From positions 124,001 through 188,000 of the forward strand of contig NZ_JBMOUD010000008.1 of assembly GCF_049319665.1 (NCBI RefSeq): DNA of 64,000 nucleotides. The letters run 5' to 3'. Below are positions 8,901-17,739 of this stretch, in pieces; the first letter of the stretch is position 1, and every line of letters starts with the position of its first letter. The translations under genes were made by a program, and so were the position numbers. The notes beneath the pieces were generated by a model. The model saw nothing but the letters and a program-made list of their open reading frames with translations, did no database searches and had not been told where the DNA came from. The DNA comes from JBMOUD01 sp049319665. Its GTDB lineage: Bacteria; Pseudomonadota; Gammaproteobacteria; Enterobacterales; Enterobacteriaceae.

Positions 8901-9880
8901 GGTTTAGCACCACGTCCGGTTGCGCCTTCATCACGGATTTCACCGCCGGAACCGGTCGCCGCGCCCGGCCAAGGAGAAATGGCCGTCGGGTGGTTATGGG
9001 TTTCTACTTTCATCAAGATATCAGTTTGTTCCTGATGGAAATCGTAGATACCGTTTTCGGCATTAGCATAGAAGCGGCCAACCTGAGAACCTTCCATCAC
9101 TGCCGCGTTGTCTTTATAGGCAGACAGCACGTGGTCAGGGGTTTGCTCAAAGGTATTTTTAATCATTTTGAACAGCGATTTAGGCTGTTGTACGCCGTCG
9201 ATAACCCAATCGGCGTTGAAAATTTTATGGCGGCAGTGCTCAGAGTTGGCCTGCGCAAACATATACAATTCGATATCGGTTGGATTGCGACCTAAATGAG
9301 TAAAGGCATTCATCAAGTAATCAATTTCATCACTTGCTAACGCCAGTCCTAATTTGGTGTTGGCCTGTTCCAACGCCGCGCGCCCTAAGCCAAGGATATC
9401 AACGTGTTGTACCGGGGCTGGTTGGTTCTGTACAAACAGCTTTTCGGCGTCTTCAAGACGAGAGAAAACCGTTTCCATCATGCGGTCATGTAGCATCGCG
9501 CCCAGCGCTTGCCATTGTGCTTCGCTTAGGGAATCTGCCTGCACATAAAAGGCTAAACCGCGCTCTAAACGACGCACCTGAGACAAACCACAGTTATGAG
9601 CGATATCAGTAGCTTTAGAAGACCATGGAGAAAGCGTACCCGGGCGAGGCGTTACCAGAAGCAGGCGGCCTGTTGGCGCGTGTTCGGCAAGAGAAGGACC
9701 ATATTTGAGCAGGCGTTGTAACTTGGTGTGTTCATCGTCACTCAGCGGTGCGCTGAGGTCGGCAAAGTGTACATACTCGGCATAGATATCGTTAACTGGA
9801 AGCTGTGCTTCCTGACAACGGGACAGCAGTTTGTTAATGCGAAAAGCCGACAAAGCGGGCGAACCACGCAGTATTTCCAT
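5990..9880 (-). CDS. purL: Phosphoribosylformylglycinamidine synthase
   Basis: Single-chain enzyme of the fourth step of purine synthesis, which uses ATP and glutamine to turn FGAR into FGAM. It has the N-terminal PurS-like part, two AIRS-type ATP-binding halves (KVETHNHPTAISP, GGGAASSM, HDRSDGG) and the C-terminal glutaminase domain with the nucleophile in GVCNGCQM and the His-Glu pair in PHPERVFR. The 1296 residues match the E. coli size of 1295. The ATG at 9880 is chosen to match MEILRGSPALSAFR. A PurR box lies about 100 bases upstream and a terminator follows, so it is transcribed alone. Confidence 0.98.
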   Translation of the reverse strand: MEILRGSPALSAFRINKLLSRCQEAQLPVNDIYAEYVHFADLSAPLSDDEHTKLQRLLKYGPSLAEHAPTGRLLLVTPRPGTLSPWSSKATDIAHNCGLSQVRRLERGLAFYVQADSLSEAQWQALGAMLHDRMMETVFSRLEDAEKLFVQNQPAPVQHVDILGLGRAALEQANTKLGLALASDEIDYLMNAFTHLGRNPTDIELYMFAQANSEHCRHKIFNADWVIDGVQQPKSLFKMIKNTFEQTPDHVLSAYKDNAAVMEGSQVGRFYANAENGIYDFHQEQTDILMKVETHNHPTAISPWPGAATGSGGEIRDEGATGRGAKPKAGLVGFSVSNLRIPGFEQPWEENFGKPERIVTALDIMTDGPLGGAAFNNEFGRPALLGYFRTYEEQVNSHNGPELRGYHKPIMLAGGIGNIRTDHVQKGEISVGAKLIVLGGPAMNIGLGGGAASSMASGQSDADLDFASVQRDNPEMERRCQEVIDRCWQLGEDNPILFIHDVGAGGLSNAMPELVSDGERGGRFQLRDILNDEPGMSPLEVWCNESQERYVMAVAPEKLAQFDAICKRERAPYAVIGEATEEMHLTLEDSHFDNQPIDMPLDVLLGKTPKMTRDVKTLKATGDTLQTETISIADAVHRVLHLPSVAEKTFLITIGDRSITGMVARDQMVGPWQIPVADCAVTTASLDSYYGEAMSLGERAPVALLDFAASARLAVGESLTNIAATQIGSLKRVKLSANWMSAAGHPGEDAGLYAAVKAVGEELCPALGITIPVGKDSMSMKTRWKEGNEQREMTSPLSLVITAFARVEDVRRTVTPQLRTDKGDSALLLIDLGLGHNALGATALTQVYRQLGSVPADVRNADHLAGFFNAMQALVAEQKLLAYHDRSDGGLLVTLAEMAFAGHCGVNVDISALGNDALAALFNEELGAVIQVRASDVAAVQATLAKFGLAECSHVLGGVESSDHFVITQGEKTVYSESRSTLRTWWAETTWQMQRLRDNPECADSEHQAKKDDSDPGLNVKLTFEPAEDIAAPYIATQARPKVAVLREQGVNSQVEMAAAFHRAGFDAVDVHMSDLLEGRRDLQEFHTLVACGGFSYGDVLGAGEGWAKSVLFNERVRDEFLDFFHRPQTLALGVCNGCQMLSNLKELIPGAEHWPRFVRNLSDRFEARFSLAEVTSSPSVLLQGMVGSRMPIAVSHGEGHVEVRDSLHLSQLEHANLVALRFVDNRGNVTENYPANPNGSPNGITAVTNLSGRVTAMMPHPERVFRSVSNSWHPEEWGEDSPWMRIFRNARKQLG

Positions 9881-9979
9881 AATCAAATATCTCTCGTCTT
9901 TGAAGCCACGGACCGTGCGAGCTTCATTGGGCGCAACAAGGGGGAAAACGCGGCCTATTATAGAGAATCCTTGAGTCTG

Positions 9980-9995
9980 ACGAAACCGTTTGCGT
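9980..9995. promoter_or_regulatory. PurR operator upstream of purL
   Basis: ACGAAACCGTTTGCGT matches the palindromic PurR consensus ACGCAAACGTTTGCGT at 14 of 16 positions and lies in the purL promoter region. It implies repression by PurR with hypoxanthine or guanine. Confidence 0.8.
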
Positions 9996-10161
9996 GAGGA
10001 ATATTTATAATTGCTTTGTCCACACCATTGTCATGGAGATATGTTAATAAAGTTGCAGCCCGGCGTTTTGTTGAGCAAAATGCGTCGGCACCGGGATTTT
10101 ACCCCCACTTATAACACCAGATATGTTCACTATAAAAACAGCGCCATTCTGAGATAACTAT

Positions 10162-11664
10162 TTGACGCGCATAAAGATTACCTATTTCATCGTCGGTCTC
10201 ATCACCCTGCTTTTAGCACTGGCCCTGTGGCCGAGTGTTCCTTGGCATCGTGGTTCTGGAGACCAATTACAGAACATCCTTTCGCGAGGTGAGCTGCGCG
10301 TCAGCACGCTTAGTTCGCCGCAAACTTTTTTTAATGGGCAGGATGGCGACCCAGGTTTTGATTATGAGCTAACCAGCCGCTTTGCCGAGTACCTCGGTGT
10401 GAAACTGGTACAGATCCCACACAAAAATATTGATAGCCTATTCCACGACCTCGATACCAATAAAGCCGATATTCTGGCTTCTGGGCTTATCTATAATAAT
10501 GAACGTTTGAAAGATTACCGGGCAGGCCCAGCCTACTACACGGTATCGCAGCAGTTACTCTATCGTCTCGGTTCTTACCGCCCTAAAAGTTTGGCGGATA
10601 TTAATGGGCCATTGATGATCCCCGATGGCAGCGCCCACATCGATGCACTCAATAAAGCCAAAGAAAAGCTGCCTCAGCTTTCCTGGGAGGCAACCGATCG
10701 CTACTCGCCTCGAGAAATGATGCAGCAGGTGGCGGATGGCAAACTTAGCTATACCATGGGAGATTCTGTCAACGTCGCGTTGCTGCAACGAATTTATCCT
10801 CGATTAGCCGTAGCGTTTGATGTGACCGAAGATGAACCTGTGACCTGGTATTTGAGTCAAGCTTCAGATGATGACAGCCTCTATGCCGCCATGCTGGACT
10901 TCTTCAGCAAAATATCCGCAGACGGAACCTTAGAACGACTAGAAGAAAAGTACCTCGGCCATGTCGGCGGCTTTGATTATGTCGATACGCGCACGTTCTT
11001 AAGCGCTATTGATGCCAAACTGCCTTTCCTGCAGCCGCTATTTGAAAAATATGCCACCGACATAGACTGGCGTCTGTTGGCCGCTATTTCTTATCAAGAA
11101 TCTCATTGGGATCCATTGGCAACTTCGCCGACCGGCGTGCGCGGGCTAATGATGCTAACCCGCGCCACAGCGCAAGGGCTTGATGTTAACGATCGCTTAG
11201 ATGCAGAACAGAGTATTCGCGGCGGTGCGCTTTATCTCAATAACCTGATACAGAGTTTGCCAAACACTATCCAAAACGATGACAAAATCTGGTTCGCTTT
11301 AGTGGCTTACAATATGGGATACGGGCATATGCTCGACGCCCGCCAACTTACTGCGGCACAGAAAGGCAACCCCGACAGTTGGGCCGACGTCAAACAAAGA
11401 CTGCCATTGCTCAATCAGAAACGTTATTACAGCCAGACAACCTATGGCTATGCCAGAGGTACACAAGCCTTTAATTACGTAGAAAATATTCGTAAATATC
11501 AGATAAGCTTGGTGGGATATTTGATTGAGAAAGATCGGCAAAAAGAACAGCAAACTGCATTAAAATCTCAGTTTGGCAGTGCCTATCCTGCGGTACCGGC
11601 TAGCGAGGTGCTAGGGCACTCGTCAGTGTCTTTCCCATCATTAATTATGCCGACGCCACATTAA
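10162..11664 (+). CDS. mltF: Membrane-bound lytic murein transglycosylase F
   Basis: Outer-membrane-associated enzyme that cuts peptidoglycan between MurNAc and GlcNAc with formation of 1,6-anhydroMurNAc. Order of parts: a hydrophobic N-terminal segment, a periplasmic solute-binding-like domain (RGELRVSTLSSPQTFF to about residue 265) and a lysozyme-like domain with the catalytic Glu in YQESHWDP and the GVRGLMMLT and NMGYGHMLDAR motifs. The TTG at 10162 is the start, giving a product that lines up with E. coli MltF from its first residues. Divergent from purL. At 500 residues it is slightly shorter than the E. coli protein at the C-terminus. Confidence 0.95.
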   Translation: MTRIKITYFIVGLITLLLALALWPSVPWHRGSGDQLQNILSRGELRVSTLSSPQTFFNGQDGDPGFDYELTSRFAEYLGVKLVQIPHKNIDSLFHDLDTNKADILASGLIYNNERLKDYRAGPAYYTVSQQLLYRLGSYRPKSLADINGPLMIPDGSAHIDALNKAKEKLPQLSWEATDRYSPREMMQQVADGKLSYTMGDSVNVALLQRIYPRLAVAFDVTEDEPVTWYLSQASDDDSLYAAMLDFFSKISADGTLERLEEKYLGHVGGFDYVDTRTFLSAIDAKLPFLQPLFEKYATDIDWRLLAAISYQESHWDPLATSPTGVRGLMMLTRATAQGLDVNDRLDAEQSIRGGALYLNNLIQSLPNTIQNDDKIWFALVAYNMGYGHMLDARQLTAAQKGNPDSWADVKQRLPLLNQKRYYSQTTYGYARGTQAFNYVENIRKYQISLVGYLIEKDRQKEQQTALKSQFGSAYPAVPASEVLGHSSVSFPSLIMPTPH

Positions 11665-11691
11665 GCAAAGAAGCCGAAGCCTAGTTTGTTT

Positions 11692-12207
11692 TCAGAGGTT
11701 ACCTTCGCTAAGGCGTCGTGCCAGTTTTAGCGCCTTATGCTGACTACGGCGCATCTTGAAGAACGCACTTAACATGCCGGAGCACTCTTCATGAAGCACA
11801 CCGGAGACGATCTCAATCTGATGATTCATCCCTGGATGGCGCAATATATCCACCAGCGATCCGGCCGCACCGGTTTTCATATCAGCAGCACCGTAAACCA
11901 GTCGACGAATGCGGCTATGAATCATCGCTCCCGCACACATCACACAAGGCTCCAGCGTCACATATAATGTGGCATCAAGCAGCCGGTAATTCTGTACCGC
12001 AACCCCGCCCTGTCGCAATGCCATGATCTCGGCATGTGCGGTAGGATCGTGACCGCAAATTGATCGGTTCCAGCCTTCACCAATAACTTGATTATCTAAG
12101 ACTAATACCGCGCCCACCGGTACCTCGCCTTCACCTTCCGCGCGCTGTGCCAATGTTAATGCATGTTGCATCCAGTATTCGTCACTATATTGCTCTACCA
12201 CTGTCAC
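11692..12207 (-). CDS. tadA: tRNA-specific adenosine deaminase
   Basis: Essential enzyme that converts A34 to inosine in tRNA-Arg(ACG). The zinc-dependent deaminase signature is complete: TAHAEIMAL with His and the catalytic Glu, and PCVMCAGAM with two zinc cysteines. Length (171) fits the E. coli protein (167). Convergent with mltF, as in E. coli. Confidence 0.96.
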   Translation of the reverse strand: MTVVEQYSDEYWMQHALTLAQRAEGEGEVPVGAVLVLDNQVIGEGWNRSICGHDPTAHAEIMALRQGGVAVQNYRLLDATLYVTLEPCVMCAGAMIHSRIRRLVYGAADMKTGAAGSLVDILRHPGMNHQIEIVSGVLHEECSGMLSAFFKMRRSQHKALKLARRLSEGNL

Positions 12208-12434
12208 CTCAGCTTATTCTCAACGGCCAGTATCATACACTGAGCAACGCATCAGCCCCAGAGTGAACGCAGCAAAATATCCCAAGGTTCTCATTAATCC
12301 GTAGGTTATCAGTTGGTATATTCTTAATTGAAATATTGTTATACAGAGCAATATTGCGCCAGATCAAAGGGCTGATTCAGCAACAAGAATAGGATATTCA
12401 TGTCCCTCATAACGATGAGATCAAGGAAAATATT

Positions 12435-13586
12435 ATGGCGACCTCTACCTTCTTTATTCCTTCTGTTAACGTCATTGGTTCTGGTGCATTAAATGATGCG
12501 GCAGATGCTATTGCTCAACACGGCTTCCATCATGCATTGATTGTTACTGACCGCGTGCTGTTCGATATTGGTGTTGTCGGTCAGGTGCAGTCAATGTTGG
12601 CCGAGCGCAATGTAAAAAGCAGCGTGTATCACGGTACCAAACCTAATCCAACTACGCGTAATGTGAGTGAAGGCCTGGAAATCCTGCATGCTAATCAATG
12701 CGACTGTGTTATCTCACTTGGCGGCGGTTCTCCGCACGATTGTGCGAAAGGCGTTGCGCTGCTGGCAACTAACGGCGGTGATATTGCAGATTACGAAGGG
12801 GTAGATCGCTCAGCAAAACCACAACTACCGCTGATATCTATTAATACTACGGCAGGTACCGCCTCCGAAATGACGCGTTTTTGTATCATTACCGATGAAC
12901 AGCGCCACATCAAAATGGCAATCGTCGATAAAAACGTCACGCCATTAATGTCCGTTAACGATCCTCATCTGATGGTTGGCATGCCGAAAGGTTTAACTGC
13001 CGCAACGGGTATGGACGCGTTAACTCATGCTATTGAAGCCTATGTTTCCAGCGCCGCGAATCCAATTACTGATGCCTGTGCATTAAAGGCCGTCAATATG
13101 ATTGCTCATTCGCTGCGCCCGGCCGTTGATAACGGCCAGGATATGGTCGCCCGTGAAAATATGGCTTACGCGCAATTCTTGGCAGGAATGGCCTTCAACA
13201 ATGCTTCATTAGGCTATGTTCACGCTATGGCACACCAGCTCGGCGGTTTCTATAACTTGCCGCACGGCGTATGTAACGCCGTCCTGTTGCCGCATGTACA
13301 GGAATATAACGCCCGTCTGGCTAGCCCACGTTTGAAAGATATTGCTAAGGCAATGGATATTCCGGTTGACGACATGAGTGATGCACAAGGCGCGGCAGCC
13401 TGTATCAGCGCTATCCGCCAACTGGCGCATGACGTCGGCATTCCAGCAGGTTTGGCAGAATTACAGGTTAAAGAAGAAGATTTCGATACGCTAGCAACCA
13501 ACGCCTTAAAAGACGCCTGTGCATTGACCAACCCAATTCAGGGAACACATCAGGATATCGTTAACATCTTTAGAAAAGCCATGTAA
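12435..13586 (+). CDS. yiaY: Iron-containing alcohol dehydrogenase, YiaY type
   Basis: NAD-dependent group III alcohol dehydrogenase. It carries the nucleotide site GGGSPHDCAKG and the metal-binding histidines in GMDALTHAIEAYVS, HAMAHQLGG and NLPHGVCNA. Length (383) and near-identical blocks match E. coli YiaY, reported as an alcohol or L-threonine dehydrogenase. In E. coli this gene sits at a different place, next to aldB, so its position beside tadA is unlike E. coli. It is transcribed alone, with a strong terminator after it. The real substrate is uncertain. Confidence 0.88.
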   Translation: MATSTFFIPSVNVIGSGALNDAADAIAQHGFHHALIVTDRVLFDIGVVGQVQSMLAERNVKSSVYHGTKPNPTTRNVSEGLEILHANQCDCVISLGGGSPHDCAKGVALLATNGGDIADYEGVDRSAKPQLPLISINTTAGTASEMTRFCIITDEQRHIKMAIVDKNVTPLMSVNDPHLMVGMPKGLTAATGMDALTHAIEAYVSSAANPITDACALKAVNMIAHSLRPAVDNGQDMVARENMAYAQFLAGMAFNNASLGYVHAMAHQLGGFYNLPHGVCNAVLLPHVQEYNARLASPRLKDIAKAMDIPVDDMSDAQGAAACISAIRQLAHDVGIPAGLAELQVKEEDFDTLATNALKDACALTNPIQGTHQDIVNIFRKAM

Positions 13587-13612
13587 GTCAGTACTGACAT
13601 AGCAATATGAAC

Positions 13613-13640
13613 AACAAAGGCCGAAAAATCGGCCTTTGTT
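13613..13640. terminator. Terminator hairpin between yiaY and pgpC
   Basis: Perfect 12-base stem AACAAAGGCCGA / TCGGCCTTTGTT with a four-base loop. It lies between convergent genes and probably serves both. Confidence 0.85.
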
Positions 13641-13669
13641 GTGTCAGAAAGACAGGATAGAGATATCGC

Positions 13670-14308
13670 TTACTCAAGCTGTTGCAGTTCACCTGATTTA
13701 CTCACGCGAAAGCGGTGCTCGCAGAAAAACAACAGCGGATTATCTTGCTTACTGTCACTGTAACCGCTGTAGAGTTGTAAAGGTGCCCCCAACCGCTGTT
13801 GCAGTTGCACCACCTTCTCTTCTCCCAGACAGCGTAATGACAATACCCAACCGCCGCGTTTACGATTAATACGGCTACCAATCAGATTAACCTGCGCCAG
13901 AAATGGTGATGAATGATAAACCTGCTGCACCAAGTGCTCTGGTGAGCCGGTAATCAGCCATATATCCGCATCACCCGCTGCCAGATAATCCCGTAAACGC
14001 TTCTGTACCACCGGAAAACCCACCACTTTTTGACGAAAACGCACCACGAAATCCGACTCGAGCGCCTTCAAGTGCTTTTCACTATGGCCAAAGGTTATCG
14101 ACCATAGCAGTAAGCTCATCGGCCAGCGCGTCGCACGCCCTGCTAAGATCAGGCCAGCCACGATAATCGGCAGCATCGGCACAACGAGCAGCAGGTTTTG
14201 CGGCATTTTCCACAGCAGAAAACGTAAGAAGCTTCCCAGCATATCTTGCTGATGTAACGTGCCATCCAGATCAAAAAAGACGATCCGACGATCTTCCTTA
14301 ATGCTCAA
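13670..14308 (-). CDS. pgpC: Phosphatidylglycerophosphatase C, HAD family
   Basis: Membrane phosphatase that makes phosphatidylglycerol from its phosphate. The HAD nucleophile motif FFDLDGTLHQQD is at the N-terminus, followed by two hydrophobic segments (residues about 25-60), motif II ITGSPE, a Lys in the EEKV stretch and motif III SGYSDSKQDNP. Agrees with E. coli PgpC (YfhB) in size (212) and in its neighbourhood between tadA and murQ/yfhL. Confidence 0.9.
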   Translation of the reverse strand: MSIKEDRRIVFFDLDGTLHQQDMLGSFLRFLLWKMPQNLLLVVPMLPIIVAGLILAGRATRWPMSLLLWSITFGHSEKHLKALESDFVVRFRQKVVGFPVVQKRLRDYLAAGDADIWLITGSPEHLVQQVYHSSPFLAQVNLIGSRINRKRGGWVLSLRCLGEEKVVQLQQRLGAPLQLYSGYSDSKQDNPLLFFCEHRFRVSKSGELQQLE

Positions 14309-14373
14309 TGTGATGCTCCTTGGGATCGATGAGCCCGTTATTCAGTTAAGCGGCAACTCAGGTGAATATTAGA

Positions 14374-15288
14374 TCAACCAGCCAGCGCTGCGCGCAAATA
14401 TCCGTGGTGCTTATCCAAACGCTGCTGCGCTTGATCGGCGGGGATATCAGCCAAAATCATCAGGATAGCGGGTTTCACTTCAAATCCGGTTTGTTGTAAC
14501 GCGTTCTCGGCATCATCACGCGTTGCCCCCGTTGCCTCAACCACGATGCGGCAAGCGCGATCCACCAGTTTTTCATTGGTGGCTTTCACATCCACCATCA
14601 AATTTTGATAGACCTTACCGAAACGTACCATCGCGCCAGTGGAGATCATATTGAGGATCAGCTTTTGCGCCGTACCGGATTTTAGTCGCGTAGAGCCGGT
14701 TAACGCCTCTGGGCCAACCAGCGGTGAAATCGCCACTTGCGCTTCACGCGCAATCGGCGAATCAGGGTTACAAGAGATAGCCACCGTGGCACAACCAAGT
14801 CCCCGCGCATAGCGCAGTGCGCCAATCACATAAGGCGTGCGCCCGGAGGCGGCTAATCCGACAACGGTATCCGCGGCAGTCAGATTAATGTTTTTTAGAT
14901 CTTCAGCCCCTAAAGCTTCATTATCTTCAGCGCCTTCTACCGCCTTAAGCAACGCCCCCGGCCCACCGGCAATCAATCCCACGACCATATTATGCGAGAC
15001 GCCAAAGGTCGGTGGACATTCCGAGGCATCCAGAACGCCTAAGCGCCCGCTAGTACCTGCACCAAGATAGACTAATCGTCCAGACGCTTTAAAAGAAGCG
15101 GCGGCCAACTCCACCGCCTGCGCCACCTGAGGCAAAACGTCGCGAATTGCCAAAGGCACTTTGCTATCTTCATTATTAAAGCAGGTAACCATTTCCAACG
15201 AGGACATCTCATCGAGTCCGTAAGTTGCAGGATTACGGGTTTCAGAAACCAGTGCGCCTAAATTCATTATTGCCTCAAGCGTATTCAA
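14374..15288 (-). CDS. murQ: N-acetylmuramic acid 6-phosphate etherase
   Basis: Cytoplasmic enzyme of murein recycling that removes lactate from MurNAc-6-phosphate to give GlcNAc-6-phosphate. The SIS sugar-phosphate fold is clear: VYLGAGTSGRLGVLDASECPP, GLAASGRTPYV, and LKSGTAQKLILNMIST. Its 304 residues are close to the E. coli protein (298). In E. coli murQ precedes a murP transporter; here no murP lies next to it, so MurNAc import would need a gene elsewhere. Confidence 0.95.
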   Translation of the reverse strand: MNTLEAIMNLGALVSETRNPATYGLDEMSSLEMVTCFNNEDSKVPLAIRDVLPQVAQAVELAAASFKASGRLVYLGAGTSGRLGVLDASECPPTFGVSHNMVVGLIAGGPGALLKAVEGAEDNEALGAEDLKNINLTAADTVVGLAASGRTPYVIGALRYARGLGCATVAISCNPDSPIAREAQVAISPLVGPEALTGSTRLKSGTAQKLILNMISTGAMVRFGKVYQNLMVDVKATNEKLVDRACRIVVEATGATRDDAENALQQTGFEVKPAILMILADIPADQAQQRLDKHHGYLRAALAG

Positions 15289-15504
15289 GTCGATATTAGG
15301 GTTGATAGTTGAATATTTTATCGGTTAATGCGAGTTTTTTCGCGGTAAGCCAGCGTCATTTCCGAAGAATACAGCCGCAAATAGCCTGTAGATGAAAGGA
15401 TTGATCAAGATCAGACTAACTCAGGATTATCACACGAGACAGATTTTATCCTGCCCGGCTCTGCTATAATCCGCGCCCTGATAAATCATCAAGAGAACAT
15501 ACTT

Positions 15505-15765
15505 ATGGCGCTGCTAATCACCCACAAATGCATCAACTGTGACATGTGCGAGCCAGAGTGTCCGAATCAGGCAATTTCGATGGGGGATGAGATTTATCAG
15601 ATTGATAGCGACCGTTGCACCGAATGCGTCGGCCACTACGAAACGCCGACCTGTCAAAAGGTGTGCCCAATTAACAACACCATTTTGATAGACCCAGCGC
15701 ATAGGGAAACTAACGAGCAACTGTGGGACAAGTTTGTCGTGCTGCATCATGCTGCGCAAATTTAG
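15505..15765 (+). CDS. yfhL: YfhL family 4Fe-4S ferredoxin
   Basis: Small two-cluster ferredoxin with CxxCxxCxxxCP (CINCDMCEPECP) and a second, longer-spaced cluster motif (CTECVGHYETPTCQKVCP), the Allochromatium-type arrangement. 86 residues, as in E. coli. An electron carrier; in E. coli it has been linked to tRNA hydroxylation, but the partner is not shown here. A TATAAT box lies at 15465-15470. Confidence 0.95.
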   Translation: MALLITHKCINCDMCEPECPNQAISMGDEIYQIDSDRCTECVGHYETPTCQKVCPINNTILIDPAHRETNEQLWDKFVVLHHAAQI

Positions 15766-15790
15766 CCAAGATACAGCACAAGAAAACTGA

Positions 15791-16171
15791 TTAGTTCTCG
15801 ATAATGACCGTCGCACACGCATAGTGTCGTTCATCAGCCAGCGTCACATGAACCGCTTTGACACCAAACCCTTCGGCCATTTCAGCGGCTTTACCATGGA
15901 ATATTAGGTTGGGTTTCCCCAACGCATCATTGACCACTTCAAACTGCTCAAAGGCCAGACCATTGCGGATACCGGTGCCCAAAGCCTTAGCAGCCGCTTC
16001 TTTAACCGCAAAACGTTTAGCCAAAAAGCGAACCGGCTGCTGGTGCTGCTGATAAATCTGCCACTCATTGTCACTGAGAATACGTTTGGCTAAACGATCG
16101 CCGTTGCGTTCCACTACCGCTTCGATACGAACGATCTCGACAATATCGGTTCCCAATCCAACAATAGCCAT
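15791..16171 (-). CDS. acpS: Holo-[acyl-carrier-protein] synthase
   Basis: Transfers the phosphopantetheine arm of CoA to apo-ACP. The family motifs GLGTDIVEI (Mg-binding Asp) and FAVKEAAAKALGTG are present; 126 residues as in E. coli. Its start codon overlaps the stop of pdxJ by one base, so it is translated from the pdxJ message. Confidence 0.97.
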   Translation of the reverse strand: MAIVGLGTDIVEIVRIEAVVERNGDRLAKRILSDNEWQIYQQHQQPVRFLAKRFAVKEAAAKALGTGIRNGLAFEQFEVVNDALGKPNLIFHGKAAEMAEGFGVKAVHVTLADERHYACATVIIEN

Positions 16172-16902
16172 TAGCGACGCGCTTCTCGCATCAGGATTTT
16201 CATTTCACGCACTGACCCGGCTAAACCGTCAATCACCGCCTGACCAATAATCGCGTGGCCAATATTGAGTTCGTGCATTTCTGGCAACGCAGCAATTGGC
16301 TGAACGTTATGATAATTCAGGCCGTGACCCGCGTTAACTTTTAAGCCTTTTGAGGCCGCATACGTTGCTGCATGCTTGATACGCTCAAGCTCAGCTTTAA
16401 TTTCTAACGCAGTTGTGGCTTCAGCATAAGCACCGGTGTGGATCTCAATATAAGGGGCACCAACCGCCACAGCAGCGTCAATCTGGCGCACATCAGGATC
16501 GATAAACAGTGAAACTAGGATGCCAGCTTCTGCTAAACGAGAAACCGCAACGGTCATTTTATCGAGTTGCCCCGCTACATCCAGGCCACCTTCAGTGGTG
16601 ACTTCTGTACGTTTTTCTGGCACCAGACAACAAAAATGTGGCTCGATCTCACAAGCGATACCGATCATTTCGTCGGTGACCGCCATTTCCAGGTTCATAC
16701 GAGTTTGAATGGTTTCGCGCAGAATACGCACATCACGATCGGTAATATGGCGACGATCTTCACGCAGGTGCACGGTGATACCATCGGCTCCCGCCTGCTC
16801 AGCAATAAAGGCAGCCTGAACCGGATCCGGATAAGCAGTGCCACGAGCATTACGTAATGTCGCAATATGATCGATATTCACGCCGAGTAATAAGTCAGCC
16901 AT
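16171..16902 (-). CDS. pdxJ: Pyridoxine 5'-phosphate synthase
   Basis: Condenses 1-deoxy-xylulose-5-phosphate with 3-amino-2-oxopropyl phosphate to make vitamin B6. Conserved blocks LLLGVNIDHIATLRNARGT, HLREDRRHI, LEMAVTDEM, VNAGHGLNYHNV and IGHAIIGQAV match the family over its full length (243 residues). Coupled to acpS and downstream of recO. Confidence 0.97.
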   Translation of the reverse strand: MADLLLGVNIDHIATLRNARGTAYPDPVQAAFIAEQAGADGITVHLREDRRHITDRDVRILRETIQTRMNLEMAVTDEMIGIACEIEPHFCCLVPEKRTEVTTEGGLDVAGQLDKMTVAVSRLAEAGILVSLFIDPDVRQIDAAVAVGAPYIEIHTGAYAEATTALEIKAELERIKHAATYAASKGLKVNAGHGLNYHNVQPIAALPEMHELNIGHAIIGQAVIDGLAGSVREMKILMREARR

Positions 16903-16990
16903 AAAAACTCCAGATTAAGGTTTGCGTAGTTGAGGGCAATGCAGGCAGTTTACACCGACAGAGGCGGCAACGGGTAGGCCACAGCGTAAA

Positions 16991-17728
16991 TTAGCTGGCA
17001 GAATTATCGCTAGGTGCGACCGGCTTTTTTACCTGAAATTGGCGGAATAGCTCACGGCTTTTTAGCGGTTTACCACCGAGATAGGGCTTGAGTGCCATGC
17101 GGGTAAAGCGTTTCGCGGCACGTAGGGTGAGCGCATCAGGAAACTCGCGGCTGGCCAACGCTTTTAAGTCACGGCCGGTGAAGCTGGTATTGTCGATAAC
17201 CACGCTGGCAATAAAGCCTTTTTCTTCACGATAACGATAGGTCATATCATCGCTGACTTCTTCGCCGCTGCCTGCGCAATGTAAAAAATCAACGCCGTAA
17301 CCGAGGTAGTGCAACAAGGCCAATTCAAACTGACGTAATGCATGTTCTGGCGTTACCGTTGCCGCCGCCAGGTTTTGCAAACAGTGTAGATAATCGAAAA
17401 ATAGCGAGGAGTAATTGCTTTCTTGCTCGAGCACACGCGAGAGTAATTCGTTGACGTAAAGCCCGCTGTAGAGCATTAACCCGCTGAGAGGAAGTGCCAG
17501 AGAAACCGCTTCAGCGTTGCGCAGAGTTTTGACTTCCCCTCGCCCGCTCCAGCGTACTAATAATGGAGTGAAAGGCTGCAAGCAGCCTTTCAGATTAGAG
17601 CGGCGGCTACGCGCACCTTTTGCCAGTATGCGTACCCGCCCTTGCCCTTCAGTGAATAAATCCAGCATCAAGCTGGTTTCACTGTAAGGTCGCCCATGCA
17701 AGACAAAAGCGCGTTGCCAGCCTTCCAC
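16991..17728 (-). CDS. recO: DNA repair protein RecO
   Basis: Recombination mediator of the RecFOR pathway that loads RecA on SSB-coated DNA. N-terminal OB fold (VLHGRPYSETSLMLDLFTE, GARSRRSNLKG) and helical C-terminal part line up with the E. coli protein; 245 residues versus 242. It follows era after 11 bases, as in the rnc-era-recO operon. Confidence 0.95.
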   Translation of the reverse strand: MEGWQRAFVLHGRPYSETSLMLDLFTEGQGRVRILAKGARSRRSNLKGCLQPFTPLLVRWSGRGEVKTLRNAEAVSLALPLSGLMLYSGLYVNELLSRVLEQESNYSSLFFDYLHCLQNLAAATVTPEHALRQFELALLHYLGYGVDFLHCAGSGEEVSDDMTYRYREEKGFIASVVIDNTSFTGRDLKALASREFPDALTLRAAKRFTRMALKPYLGGKPLKSRELFRQFQVKKPVAPSDNSAS

Positions 17729-17739
17729 GGGCGCGGACC